A stretch of DNA of 64,000 bases from JACVRW01 sp963850205 (GTDB lineage Bacteria; Actinomycetota; Thermoleophilia; Solirubrobacterales; Thermoleophilaceae), in the NCBI GenBank assembly GCA_963850205.1, contig CAWKKJ010000008.1, positions 983,671 through 1,047,670 of the forward strand. Reading direction: 5' to 3'. How positions within the stretch are numbered: the stretch's first letter is position 1; every line of letters begins with the position of its first letter. The position numbers were made by a program, and so were the translations under genes. The notes below the pieces were generated by a model. It made no database searches and had not been told where the DNA came from. It saw only the letters and a list, made by a program, of their open reading frames with translations. Positions 1 through 8,260 of the stretch are shown here, one piece after another.

Positions 1-551
1 GAAAGCTGCCTTCGCATCTTCTCGAGGCCGAGCCGCATCCGCCCCTTGATGGTGCCGATCGGCTCGTTCAGCAGGTCGGCTATCTGGCTGTGGGAGAAGC
101 CGCCGAAGTAGGCCAGCTCGATGGTGCGCCGCTGGTCGTCCGGCAGGGTGTCGAGCGCGGTACGGATGTTGCGAGCCTCCTCGCGGCGGGCGACCTCGAC
201 GTCGGTCCGCTCCTTGGCCTCGTGGCGCTCCTCGATCCCCTCCATCGTCTCCCGCCGGCGGTCGTGGACCACGTTGCGGCGCAGCGCGTCGATCGCCCGG
301 TTGTGCACGATGCCGAGCACCCAGGTGCGAACGCTGCCCCTGGCCTGGTCGTAGCGCAGCCGGCTGCGCCAGATCGAGAGGAAGGCTTCTTGTGTGATGT
401 CTTCTGCGGTCACGCGATTTCCCACCATCCGGTACGCGAGCGAGAAGGCGGCTCCGCCGTGGCGGTCGTAGACCAGCTCGAAGGCACGCGGGTTGCCGTC
501 CTGGACGAGCTGCATCACCTCTTCGTCCGCGAGATTGCGGATGTCTGCCAT
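1..551 (-). CDS. ECF/SigK-like RNA polymerase sigma factor, 3' end cut by window edge
   Basis: About 183 residues are visible, reading leftward from the ATG at 549-551 to the window edge. Region 2 is clear (AFELVYDRHGGAAFSLAYR, then a VTAEDITQEAFLSIW core), followed by a RTWVLGIVHNRAIDALRR segment. Region 4 is an HTH with LPDDQRRTIELAYFGGFSHSQIA and EPIGTIKGRM. This is the group IV sigma-70 layout resembling SigK-type factors, which direct RNA polymerase to stress regulons and are normally held by an anti-sigma factor. The anti-sigma gene, if present, lies beyond the window. The gene is divergent from the small membrane gene at 615. Family assignment is secure; the regulon cannot be told. Confidence 0.88.
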   Translation of the reverse strand, partial: MADIRNLADEEVMQLVQDGNPRAFELVYDRHGGAAFSLAYRMVGNRVTAEDITQEAFLSIWRSRLRYDQARGSVRTWVLGIVHNRAIDALRRNVVHDRRRETMEGIEERHEAKERTDVEVARREEARNIRTALDTLPDDQRRTIELAYFGGFSHSQIADLLNEPIGTIKGRMRLGLEKMRRQL

Positions 552-614
552 GGCGTCAGGTTCCTACGGGATCCGGCCGGAACCGGATCATCGCGGACCG
601 GGTACATACGCGCC

Positions 615-1084
615 ATGCCCCGAGCGCACGCGCGGCGGACGTGGCCGGCCTACGCCGCCGCCGCGTGGGCGGTCCTCTTCGCCCTGGTCAGCCTGTTCTG
701 GGGCCTGGGCGGAGAGTTCGGCTTCTACGTCGAGGAGGTCTGGACGACGAGCCCTCCACGGCGACGGTCAACTGGATCGCCCTCGGCCTGAAGCTGGCGG
801 CGGCGGCCGTCGCCCTCGCGCTCGTGCGCCCCTGGGGTCGCGCGCTGCCGCGTCGCCTCCTGCTGGCCCTGGCCTGGCTTGCAGCCGGCGTCCTGATCCT
901 GCACGTGGTGGCGGGGACGACCCAGACCGCCCTCGCCGCCGCGGGCGTCCTGGCGGTCGAGGGCACCTCGTACGAGGGCCACGTGGGCGAGTACGTCCTG
1001 TGGGAGGCGGTCTGGGAGCCCTTCTGGCTTCTCGGAGGCGTGCTGTTCGGGCTGGCCGCGCTGGCCGCCGCGCGTCGGCCTTGA
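615..1084 (+). CDS. small multi-pass membrane protein (DUF3995-like), frameshifted
   Basis: The reading frame starts with ATG at 615 (MPRAHARRTWPAYAAAAWAV) and gives a first hydrophobic helix ending in a WGLGGEFGFYVEEVW segment. It then runs into a stop near 790. A second frame, open to a stop at 1084, takes over near 745-760 with VNWIALGLKLAAAAVALAL and two more hydrophobic helices. The halves join into one plausible protein of about 155 residues with four membrane segments, so one base has been lost or gained near 750. The W...GLGG layout resembles DUF3995 membrane proteins (tentative). Function is unknown. The break may be an assembly error or true decay. Confidence 0.55.
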
Positions 1085-1098
1085 CAGCGCCCGCAATG

Positions 1099-1129
1099 TT
1101 TGGTCAACTGTCCAATACAGGTGACTAAA
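1099..1129. promoter_or_regulatory. inverted-repeat operator upstream of the SBP56-TetR operon
   Basis: Left arm TTTGGTCAACTGT (1099-1111) and right arm ACAGGTGACTAAA (1117-1129) are 13-bp imperfect inverted repeats (11 of 13 matching) separated by 5 bp. The site ends 25 bp before the SBP56 start codon, and a TTGACA hexamer lies just upstream at 1081-1086. Size, symmetry and position fit a TetR-family operator, and a TetR gene is third in the operon. Autorepression is therefore the simplest reading (inference). Confidence 0.6.
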
Positions 1130-1154
1130 CTGCCGAGCGCCAGGAGGAACCACC

Positions 1155-2516
1155 ATGGCTGATCAGCTTCACGACCAGGGAGAGCCCGCCCCCTCGTTTC
1201 ACGCCTCGCCCGCCGAGGCGACCGGGGCGCCGGCCGAGAGGTTTCTCTACCTGGCCTGCCTGCACGAGGGCACCGACGTCGAGGAGCCCGACTTCCTGGC
1301 GGTGGTGGACGCCGACCCGGACTCGAGCACCCACGGCACGATCGTGCACGAGACGCCGATGCCGAATGTGGGCGACGAGCTGCATCACTTCGGCTGGAAC
1401 CGCTGCAGCTCGGCCTGCCACGGACCCGACCGCTCCCACCTCATCGTGCCCGGCTTTCGCTCGTCGCGCATCCACATACTCGATGTGGCCTCCGATCCGC
1501 AGCGGCCCCGGATCGAGAAGGTGATCGAGCCCGAGGAGCTGGCCGAGAAGACGGGCTATACCCGCCCCCACACCGTCCACTGCATGCCGGGGGACAACGT
1601 GGTCATCAGCATGCTCGGCGACAAGGACGGCGCCGGCTCGGGCGGGTTCGCCTGTCTCGACGCTCGCAGCTTCGAGGTCAAGGGGCGTTGGGAGAACGGC
1701 GGGTCCAAGCCCCCGCTCAACTACGACTTCTGGTACCAGCCGCGCAAGAACGTGCTGATCTCGTCGGAGTTCGGCGAGCCCAACGCCTACGAGGGCGGCT
1801 TCGACCCGGCCGACGTGCCCGCCGGCCGCTACGGGCAGCGGCTGCACTTCTGGGATCTGGCCGAGCGCAGGCTCGAGCAGACCCTCGATCTCGGCGAGGC
1901 CGGGCTGATCCCGCTCGAGGTGCGCTGGCTTCACGACCCCGACGCCGAGGAGGGCTTCGTCGGCGCGGCGCTCTCCAGCAACATGTTCCGCTTTCACCGC
2001 TCGAACGGCTCCTATGCCGCGGAGCCCGTGATCGACGTCGAGAACGAGGAGCTCGAGGGCTGGCCGCTGCCCGGCGGCGTGCCCGGATTGATCACCGACC
2101 TGGTCCTCTCGATGGACGACCGCTTCCTCTACTTCTCGAACTGGCTTCACGGCGACCTGCGCCAGTACGACGTCTCCGACCCGTCGAACCCGAAGCTGAC
2201 CGGGCAGCTCTGGCTGGGCGGCCTGTTGGGCCGAGACGGTGACGCGGGCCGCGAGCTCAACGGGGGACCGCAGATGATCCAGCTGTCGCTCGACGGCCGG
2301 CGCCTGTACGTCACCAACTCGCTCTACTCGACCTGGGACAACCAGTTCTATCCCGAGCTCCGGTCCTGGATGCTCAAGGTGGACTGCGATCCCGCGGGCG
2401 GGATGAGCGTGGACCCGGGCTTCTTCGTCGACTTCCACGAGCGGGCCGGCGGACCGGCGCGCGCTCACGAGGTGCGCCTCGAGGGCGGCGACTGCACCAC
2501 GGAGATCTTCCAGTGA
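1155..2516 (+). CDS. selenium-binding protein 56 family / methanethiol oxidase
   Basis: A 453-residue protein of the SBP56 (SELENBP1) family, the usual length for the family. Near the N-terminus it carries HHFGWNRCSSACHG, with Cys84 and Cys88. This corresponds to the conserved Cys-containing loop that binds selenium or metal in characterised members. Repeated beta-propeller blades follow, including MPGDNVVISMLG, WLHDPDAEEG and VLSMDDRFLYFSNWLHGDLRQYD. Bacterial members oxidise methanethiol to formaldehyde, H2S and H2O2 using a copper-type centre (family knowledge). Here the CSSC-type loop has one extra residue (CSSAC), so metal or selenium chemistry may differ. First gene of an operon with a coupled small membrane gene, a TetR regulator and a hydrolase-glycosyltransferase fusion. 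Confidence 0.9.
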   Translation: MADQLHDQGEPAPSFHASPAEATGAPAERFLYLACLHEGTDVEEPDFLAVVDADPDSSTHGTIVHETPMPNVGDELHHFGWNRCSSACHGPDRSHLIVPGFRSSRIHILDVASDPQRPRIEKVIEPEELAEKTGYTRPHTVHCMPGDNVVISMLGDKDGAGSGGFACLDARSFEVKGRWENGGSKPPLNYDFWYQPRKNVLISSEFGEPNAYEGGFDPADVPAGRYGQRLHFWDLAERRLEQTLDLGEAGLIPLEVRWLHDPDAEEGFVGAALSSNMFRFHRSNGSYAAEPVIDVENEELEGWPLPGGVPGLITDLVLSMDDRFLYFSNWLHGDLRQYDVSDPSNPKLTGQLWLGGLLGRDGDAGRELNGGPQMIQLSLDGRRLYVTNSLYSTWDNQFYPELRSWMLKVDCDPAGGMSVDPGFFVDFHERAGGPARAHEVRLEGGDCTTEIFQ

Positions 2517-2521
2517 TCCCC

Positions 2522-2647
2522 ATGGCTCACCACGCGGGCGAGCAGCTGGTGCTGACGGCGGCGCTCGGCAGCGGGCTGCTGTCCGCCGCCGCGCTCATGT
2601 TGCGGGTCCGTCTGTCGGAGATGGCGCGCCGCCGGCGCCGCCGGTGA
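2522..2647 (+). CDS. 41-residue single-pass membrane peptide
   Basis: A short frame, ATG at 2522 to TGA at 2645-2647, lies 5 bp after the SBP56 stop and overlaps the following TetR GTG start by 4 bp (GTGA). The peptide begins MAHHAGEQLVLTAAL, has one hydrophobic segment with a small-residue face (GSGLLSAAALM), and ends in an arginine-rich tail (MARRRRRR), the pattern of an N-out/C-in membrane anchor. Tight packing on both sides argues that it is translated. No family is recognised. A role as membrane tether or small partner of the SBP56 enzyme is a guess from position only. Confidence 0.55.
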   Translation: MAHHAGEQLVLTAALGSGLLSAAALMLRVRLSEMARRRRRR

Positions 2648-3252
2648 CCGTCGCACCCCAGCCCAGCCCGCGGACCGACACGGAGGAGGCGTTCCTGGAC
2701 GCGGCGGAGCGTCTCCTCATCGAGGTCGGCTATGCCGGCATCAGCACCCGGCGGGTGGCCGAGGAGGCGGGCGCCAACCACGGCCTCGTCCACTACTACT
2801 TCGGCTCGATGGAGAACCTGTTCGTGCGCGTGCTCGAGCGGTTCACCGAGCGGCTGATCTCCCGCCAGCGGGCGATGTACGCCCGCGACGTGCCCTTCAT
2901 CGAGAAGTGGCGGGCCGCGATGGGCTTCCTGGAGGAGGACCTGGCCGCCGGCTATCCCAAGGTGTGGCTCGAGCTGCAGGCGCTGGGCTGGAACCGGCCC
3001 GACATCCGCGAGCGCGTGGCCGGCGTGAGCGACGAGTGGCGCAGCGTGCTCTCCGAGGCGTTCGCGGGCGCCGTCGGCGAGTACGGGCTTGACCGGGAGG
3101 GGTTCTCGCTCGAGGCCTGGGTCACGCTGGTCTACACCTTCAACCTGGGCATCGAGGTGGACCGGCTGTCGGGCACCGACAGCGGGCACCGCGAGCTGAT
3201 CCAGGCGATCGATCGCTGGCTCGAAGCACGCGAGGAGGCGAGCAGGTCATGA
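2644..3252 (+). CDS. TetR/AcrR family transcriptional regulator
   Basis: A 202-residue protein with a GTG start overlapping the upstream stop. Residues about 10-60 form the TetR HTH: DAAERLLIEVGYAGISTRRV, then VHYYFGSMENLFVRVLERF. The rest is an all-helical ligand-binding domain. The gene sits inside the SBP56 operon and its stop overlaps the next start (ATGA), so it is co-translated with the genes it probably controls. The inverted repeat at 1099-1129 is the likely target. The inducer is unknown. Confidence 0.9.
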   Translation: MTVAPQPSPRTDTEEAFLDAAERLLIEVGYAGISTRRVAEEAGANHGLVHYYFGSMENLFVRVLERFTERLISRQRAMYARDVPFIEKWRAAMGFLEEDLAAGYPKVWLELQALGWNRPDIRERVAGVSDEWRSVLSEAFAGAVGEYGLDREGFSLEAWVTLVYTFNLGIEVDRLSGTDSGHRELIQAIDRWLEAREEASRS

Positions 3253-5390
3253 CCACCACGGTCGAGCTGCCGGAAGGCACGAGGGTCGAGCAGTCCCGCG
3301 CCCGCTACCCGGACAGCGAAGGCTACGTCGAACGCTCCGGCGTGCGCAGCTTCTACGAGGTCTACGGGGACGGCGAGCAGACGATCCTGCTCCTGCCCAC
3401 CTGGTCGCTCATCCATTCGCGCCACTGGAAGGCGCAGATCCCCTACCTGGCGCGCCACTTCCGGGTCGTCACCTTCGACGGGCGGGGAAACGGCCGCTCC
3501 GACCGCCCGCACGGCGCCGAGGCCTACGTCGCCCAGGAGTTCGCGGCCGACGCGCTCGCCGTCATGGATGCCACCGGCACCGACAGCGCGTTGCTGGTGG
3601 CCCTATCCCGCGGCACGCACTGGGCCACGCTCCTGGCCGCCGACCATCCGGAGCGGGTCGACGGCGTGGTCTACATCGCCTCCGCCGTTCCCCACGCCGC
3701 GGCCTCCGCCGAGCGCGCGGCCTTCGGCTTTGACGCCGAGCTGGACACCGTGGATGGCTGGGCGAAGTTCAACCGTCACTATTGGCTGCGGGACTACCGC
3801 GGCTTCCTCGAGTTCTTCTTCAGAAGGGCCTTGACCGAGCCGCACTCCACCAAGCAGATCGAGGACTGCGTCGGCTGGGGCCTCGACACCGACCCGGAGA
3901 CGCTGATCGACACGCAGTACGCCGCGGGGCGCCTCGAGCTCGAAGAGTTCCGCGAGATCGCGGCGCGCGTTCGGTGCCCGGTGCTCGTAATCCACGGCGA
4001 CGAGGATGCCGTTCGGCCGCACGCCCAGGCGGCCGCCTTCGCCGAGGAGATCGGCGGCGAGCTGGTGACCCTGGAGGGCTCCGGACACTTCCCGCACGCC
4101 CGCGACCCGGTGAAGGTCAACCTCCTGCTACGTGATTTCGCCGCGCCGCCACGGCCGGCTGCGCAGAGCTGGATCCGCGGGCGCCACCGCAGGCGACGGG
4201 CGCTGTATGTCTGCTCACCGATAGGGCTCGGCCATGCCCAGCGCGACGTCGCGATCGCGAAGGAGCTGCGGCGGCGGGTGCCGGACCTGGAGATCGACTG
4301 GCTGGCGCAGAATCCGGTGACGCGGGTGCTCGAGGCCGAGCGCGAGCGGGTGCACCCGCTCAGCTCCGAGCTGGCCAACGAGTCGCGTCACTTCGAATCG
4401 GAGTCGGCCGAGCACGACCTGCACTGCTTCCAGGCCTGGCGCCGGATGGACGAGATCCTGGTCGCCAACTTCATGGTCTTCCACGACCTGGTCCGCGAGG
4501 AGAGCTACGACCTCTGGATCGGCGACGAGGCCTGGGAGGTCGACTACTACCTCCACGAGAACCCGGAGGCAAAGCGCGCGGCCTACGTGTGGCTCACCGA
4601 CTTCGTCGGCTGGCTGCCGATGGAGGACGGCGGCGGCCACGAACAGCACCTGACCGCCGACTACAACGCGGAGATGATCGAGCACATCGCGCGCTACCCG
4701 CGGGTGCGCGACCAGGCCCTGTTCGTCGGCAACCGCGACGATGTGGTTCCGGACTCGTTCGGCGCCGGCCTGCCGCAGATCTCCGACTGGACCGACCAGC
4801 ACTTCGACTTCGTCGGCTACGTCCAGGGCTTCGATCCGGCGGAGTTCCGCGACCGCGAGCGGCTGCGTGCCGAGCTCGGCTACAGCGAGGACGAGCGCGT
4901 GTGCATCGTCACCGTGGGCGGCTCGGGCGTGGGCGGCGATCTCCTGCGCCGGGTCACGGCCGCTTTCGGTGCGGCGAGGCAGCTCGTGCCCAACCTGCGC
5001 ATGGTCGTGGTCTGCGGCCCCAGGATCGACCCCGCCTCGATTCCGGCGGCGGAGGGCCTCGAGGTCCGCCCCTACGTGCACAACCTCTACCGCCACCTCG
5101 CCGCGTGCGACCTCGCCGTCGTTCAGGGAGGGCTCACCACGGCGATGGAGCTGACCGCCAACGGCCGTCCGTTCCTCTACTTCCCGCTGAGGCACCACTT
5201 CGAGCAGAACTTCCACGTCCACCATCGGCTCTGCCGCTACGGGTCCGGACGGCGGATGGAATTCGAGGACTCCACCCCGGACGTGATCGCGCAGGCGATC
5301 GCCGAGGAGATCGGCCGCGAGGTCGACTATCGCCCGGTGGAGACCGACGGCGCGGCGCGGGCGGCGGACCGTATCGCCGAGCTGCTGTAG
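3249..5390 (+). CDS. alpha/beta-hydrolase fused to a GT28/UGT-like glycosyltransferase
   Basis: A 713-residue two-domain protein. Residues about 20-300 are an alpha/beta hydrolase with nucleophile elbow ALSRG (Ser120), acid in HGDEDAV (Asp251) and base in GSGHFPH (His280). Residues about 315-713 are a GT-B glycosyltransferase: a Gly-rich N-terminal loop (CSPIGLGHAQRD), the donor-domain start VTVGGSGVGGD, and a terminal donor-binding segment VVQGGLTTAMELTANGRPF with PLRHHFEQN. The frame is continuous, with no stop or internal RBS at the junction (about 4130-4200). The enzyme could hydrolyse an ester or lactone and glycosylate the product, or act on a glycolipid. Substrate is unknown. It is the last gene of the SBP56/TetR operon (ATGA overlap). 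The fusion is clear; the joint function is inferred. Confidence 0.85.
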   Translation: MTTTVELPEGTRVEQSRARYPDSEGYVERSGVRSFYEVYGDGEQTILLLPTWSLIHSRHWKAQIPYLARHFRVVTFDGRGNGRSDRPHGAEAYVAQEFAADALAVMDATGTDSALLVALSRGTHWATLLAADHPERVDGVVYIASAVPHAAASAERAAFGFDAELDTVDGWAKFNRHYWLRDYRGFLEFFFRRALTEPHSTKQIEDCVGWGLDTDPETLIDTQYAAGRLELEEFREIAARVRCPVLVIHGDEDAVRPHAQAAAFAEEIGGELVTLEGSGHFPHARDPVKVNLLLRDFAAPPRPAAQSWIRGRHRRRRALYVCSPIGLGHAQRDVAIAKELRRRVPDLEIDWLAQNPVTRVLEAERERVHPLSSELANESRHFESESAEHDLHCFQAWRRMDEILVANFMVFHDLVREESYDLWIGDEAWEVDYYLHENPEAKRAAYVWLTDFVGWLPMEDGGGHEQHLTADYNAEMIEHIARYPRVRDQALFVGNRDDVVPDSFGAGLPQISDWTDQHFDFVGYVQGFDPAEFRDRERLRAELGYSEDERVCIVTVGGSGVGGDLLRRVTAAFGAARQLVPNLRMVVVCGPRIDPASIPAAEGLEVRPYVHNLYRHLAACDLAVVQGGLTTAMELTANGRPFLYFPLRHHFEQNFHVHHRLCRYGSGRRMEFEDSTPDVIAQAIAEEIGREVDYRPVETDGAARAADRIAELL

Positions 5391-5457
5391 GGCCGGGAAC
5401 GGCGGCGGGGTAGGGGTGGCGACCGGAAAGCTCAGGCGGCCCGGGCCGAGCCCCGGC

Positions 5458-5504
5458 GTCCTTGGTTCGTTGGTGTCCTGTATGGCGACTAAGGAACCAC
5501 GGAC
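5458..5504. repeat. spaced inverted repeat in the 265-bp gap after the fusion gene
   Basis: GTCCTTGGTTC at 5458-5468 and GAACCACGGAC at 5494-5504 pair with one mismatch across a 25-base loop. The gap lies between two convergent genes (stops at 5390 and 5656). The arms could form a transcript hairpin but there is no T-tract. No gene is seen elsewhere in the gap. Confidence 0.35.
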
Positions 5505-5655
5505 GCTCGAGAGACCGACAGCGCCGCGACCGATGTAACAGCTGCGCCACAGAAGTCATCGCCGACCGTTGAGGTTAAGGCTCCGGACCGACCCCCTTAC
5601 CAGCCGCCGTAAGCGCCCCGACACTCCACGGGCGCCGAGCGGAACCGGCAGCGCG

Positions 5656-5994
5656 CTACCCCCGCCGCACGCGCTTCTCGAGGTCCGAGGCCACCCCGCG
5701 CACGCTGCGCTCGAGCGCCTTCAGGCCTCCGGCCTGCTTCTTCTTCTGTTGCTGGCGAGCGCGCACGAGCACCAGCGCCCCGCCGGCCAGCGATCCGACC
5801 ACCGCCGCCGCCGCGGGGCGGGCCCAGTTGCGCGGGTCGCGCATGGCGGACATCTCCCAGTCGGCCAGCTCGTCCGCGGCCGCCTCCGTCAGCTCCGAGA
5901 GACCCCGCTCCAACCGGTCGCTCAGGCGCTCCGGCGGCTCCACCGGGGTCAGCGCCAGCCGCAGCAGCCGTTCCACGCGTTCCGCGTCACTCAT
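5656..5994 (-). CDS. single-pass membrane protein coupled to ECF sigma factor
   Basis: A 112-residue protein starting inside the upstream sigma gene (8-bp overlap). Residues 1-50 are charged and helical (MSDAERVERLLRLALTPVEP). One membrane helix follows (ARPAAAAVVGSLAGGALVLV), then a lysine-rich stretch (RARQQQKKK) and a short amphipathic tail. No zinc-binding HxxxCxxC anti-sigma motif is seen. Coupling to the sigma gene suggests a membrane regulator or anti-sigma-like partner, but this rests only on context. Confidence 0.65.
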   Translation of the reverse strand: MSDAERVERLLRLALTPVEPPERLSDRLERGLSELTEAAADELADWEMSAMRDPRNWARPAAAAVVGSLAGGALVLVRARQQQKKKQAGGLKALERSVRGVASDLEKRVRRG

Positions 5995-6550
5995 CCTGGC
6001 CGTCCTTCAGCTCCTGCTCGAGTTGCCTGATCGCACGATGCAATAACACCTTGGTGGCGCCTTCGGAGCGTCCCATCGCCCGGGCGATCTCACGGTTGTC
6101 CATGTCGAGGGCGAAGCGCATGATCAGCGCCTCACGGCGGTCATCGGGAAGGTTCGACACGCCGGCCAGGACCTCCTTGACCTCCTCGCGGCCCTCGACC
6201 ATCTCCTCGGTGCCGTGCGGTGCGGTGAGCACGGTGGCGTCCTCGAGCTGGGTGACCGGGCGGCGCGAGCGGTCGCGGTAGTAGTTGGCGGCGAGGTTGT
6301 GCGCGATGCGGATGAGCCAGGGCCGCAGCGGCCGTCCGTTCGACTCCCGCTGAGCCCGCTCGAAGTGGCGGTAGGCCTGGAGGAAGGTCTGCTCGGTGAG
6401 GTCCTCCGCGTCATGGTGATTGCCGATCCGGTAGTAGGCGTAGCTGTAGACGTCGCGCAGATGGGCGCGGTAGAGGTCGGAGAAGTCGCGGTCGATCCGC
6501 TCCTTGTCCATCGGGTCCATCGGCTCCACCGGGTCCACCGTGTCCGCCAC
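5987..6550 (-). CDS. ECF RNA polymerase sigma factor
   Basis: A 187-residue group IV sigma factor. Region 2 is seen in FSDLYRAHLRDVYSYAYYRI and DAEDLTEQTFLQAYRHFER, followed by LRPWLIRIAHNLAANYYRD. Region 4 has LPDDRREALIMRFALDMDNR and an HTH ending in GRSEGATKVLLHRAIRQL. Several Met codons near the N-terminus (MADTVDPVEPMDPMDKERI) make the exact start uncertain. It is co-transcribed with the small membrane protein at 5656. Probably controls an envelope or stress regulon (inference). Confidence 0.88.
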   Translation of the reverse strand: MADTVDPVEPMDPMDKERIDRDFSDLYRAHLRDVYSYAYYRIGNHHDAEDLTEQTFLQAYRHFERAQRESNGRPLRPWLIRIAHNLAANYYRDRSRRPVTQLEDATVLTAPHGTEEMVEGREEVKEVLAGVSNLPDDRREALIMRFALDMDNREIARAMGRSEGATKVLLHRAIRQLEQELKDGQDE

Positions 6551-6583
6551 CGGTAGCGCAGCCTACCCCCTGCCCGGCCGCCC

Positions 6584-8222
6584 TCACGCCGCGCGGCTCC
6601 TGCCCCGCGGTGCGCCGGAACGGACGCTCTCGAGCCATACGTCCGGCGAGAGGTCGCCCGCGAGCACCTGCCTCAGCCCCGTGGTCACCGGCGCGGCGAT
6701 CCGCTCGCGCTCGAGGGCCAGGCCGAGCAGCGGCACCGTGGCGTAGGACTCGGCCGCGGCCTGCCCGACGTCGCGGCGCCGGGCAAGGTCGCCGGCCAGC
6801 ACGCCCGGCCACCAGGTCGCCCGTCCCGGCCAGGCCGGCGAAGGTCTCGCTGCGTCCGCCACGGGCCAGCGCAAGCTCGTGGACCTCGGAGAAGACGCGG
6901 CCCGCCGCCGCTCCGGCGAGGCCGGTCCCTTGCGGGCCGGCGGCCGCGGAGGCGAGGGTGGCGGCGTTGCGCGCGCAGCCGGCGAGCTCGGCGCCCGTCA
7001 CGTCCTCGGTGGGCTCGACGGTGAAGCCGCCGGCGGCGAGCACGTCCTGAAGTTGGCGCCGCAGGTCGCCATCGCGGCTGGCCACCACCACCGACGCTCC
7101 CAGCTCGACGGCCTCGCGGGCCGGCGCCGGGCCGGCCAGGGCGGCGACCGCACGAGCGCGTGTGCGCTCGGAGACGTAGGCGCAGGGCAGGCTGCCGAGC
7201 GGGGGAACGAGACCCTTGGAGGCCACCAGCACCGCCGACCGCTCGCCGATCCTCGCCCCCACTTCCCCGACCGCCGCGGGCAGGCTGGCACAGGGGACGC
7301 TGAACACCACCAGGTCCACCCCGGCCAGCTCGATCCGCGGCACGGTCGTCACCGTGATGCCCCGGAGGCTCACCCCGGGCAGGTGGGCCGAGTTCTCGCG
7401 TTCTGTGGCCAGGCGCTCGGCCTGCGCCAGGGTCCGGCAGCCCAGCTGGACGTCGAGGCCCGACCGTGCGAGCACGGCGGCCAGCGCGGTGCCCATCGAG
7501 CCGGCTCCCACCACGGCGGCGGTGCGAAGCGGCGGCAGGCCGCCCAGCCACTCCCACTGCAGCTCGACGCAGGGCCAGATCCGCTCCGTCACCTCGCGCG
7601 CGAGGAACGTGGAGGGCTCCTGCACGGTCGGGAAGGTCACGGGCGCGCCGAAGCGGATGTGAACCTTCACCGGCACAAAGCGCCATCCCCGCCGGGCGTG
7701 CTCGCTGCCCTTGACCGCGACCGGCACCACGGGCGCGCCCGTCTCCAGCGCCAGCCGCCCGACGCCCCGCCTGGGCCGCGAGAGCGACCCGTGGCGGATG
7801 CGAGTGCCCTCCGGGAAGATCACCACCGCCTGGCCGCGAGCGAGAAGCGCCCGCGCGGTCTCCACGGACTCCTCGTCGGCCTCGCCCCTGCGGACCGGAA
7901 AGGCTCCCATGCAGTTGAGAAACCAGCCCACCAGCGGATGGCGGAACAGCTCGCGCTTGGCCACGAAGTAGATGGGGCGGCGGATGCACGTGCCGATCGC
8001 GAAGGGGTCGAGGAAGCTGCGGTGGTTGGAGGCCAGGATCACCCCGCCGTCCGGGAGATGCTCGCGGCCCAGCCTGCGCACGCGGAAGTAGAGGAGGAGC
8101 AGCGGCGCGATGACCATGCGGGCGGGCCAGTAGACGGCCGAGTTCACGCCGCGGCGGCGCGTGCGCTCGTGATAGAGCGCGAGCGGGCGGCTTCGTTTCC
8201 ATCCTCCTCCGGACACCGTCAA
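6584..8222 (-). CDS. PlsC-type acyltransferase fused to GpsA glycerol-3-phosphate dehydrogenase, frameshifted
   Basis: The N-terminal ~230 residues are a 1-acyl-glycerol-3-phosphate acyltransferase with NHRSFLD (HX4D) and FPEGTR motifs, preceded by a hydrophobic helix. The following ~300 residues are NAD(P)-dependent glycerol-3-phosphate dehydrogenase: Rossmann AAVVGAGSMGTALAAVLARS, VASKGL, GCARNAATLA, and FAGLAGTGDLVAG. Just after that last motif (about 6800-6830) the frame breaks. The continuation GDLARRRDVGQAAAESYA to a stop at 6584 is one frame over. Together the enzymes make glycerol-3-phosphate and acylate its derivatives in phospholipid synthesis. The two-domain order is intact and only a single base is at fault, so a sequencing error is likely. 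The start could be downstream at an internal Val or Met. Confidence 0.8.
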
Positions 8223-8260
8223 CAGCTACCCACCTCCGAAGCGGTCGTTACGCTCCAGCA

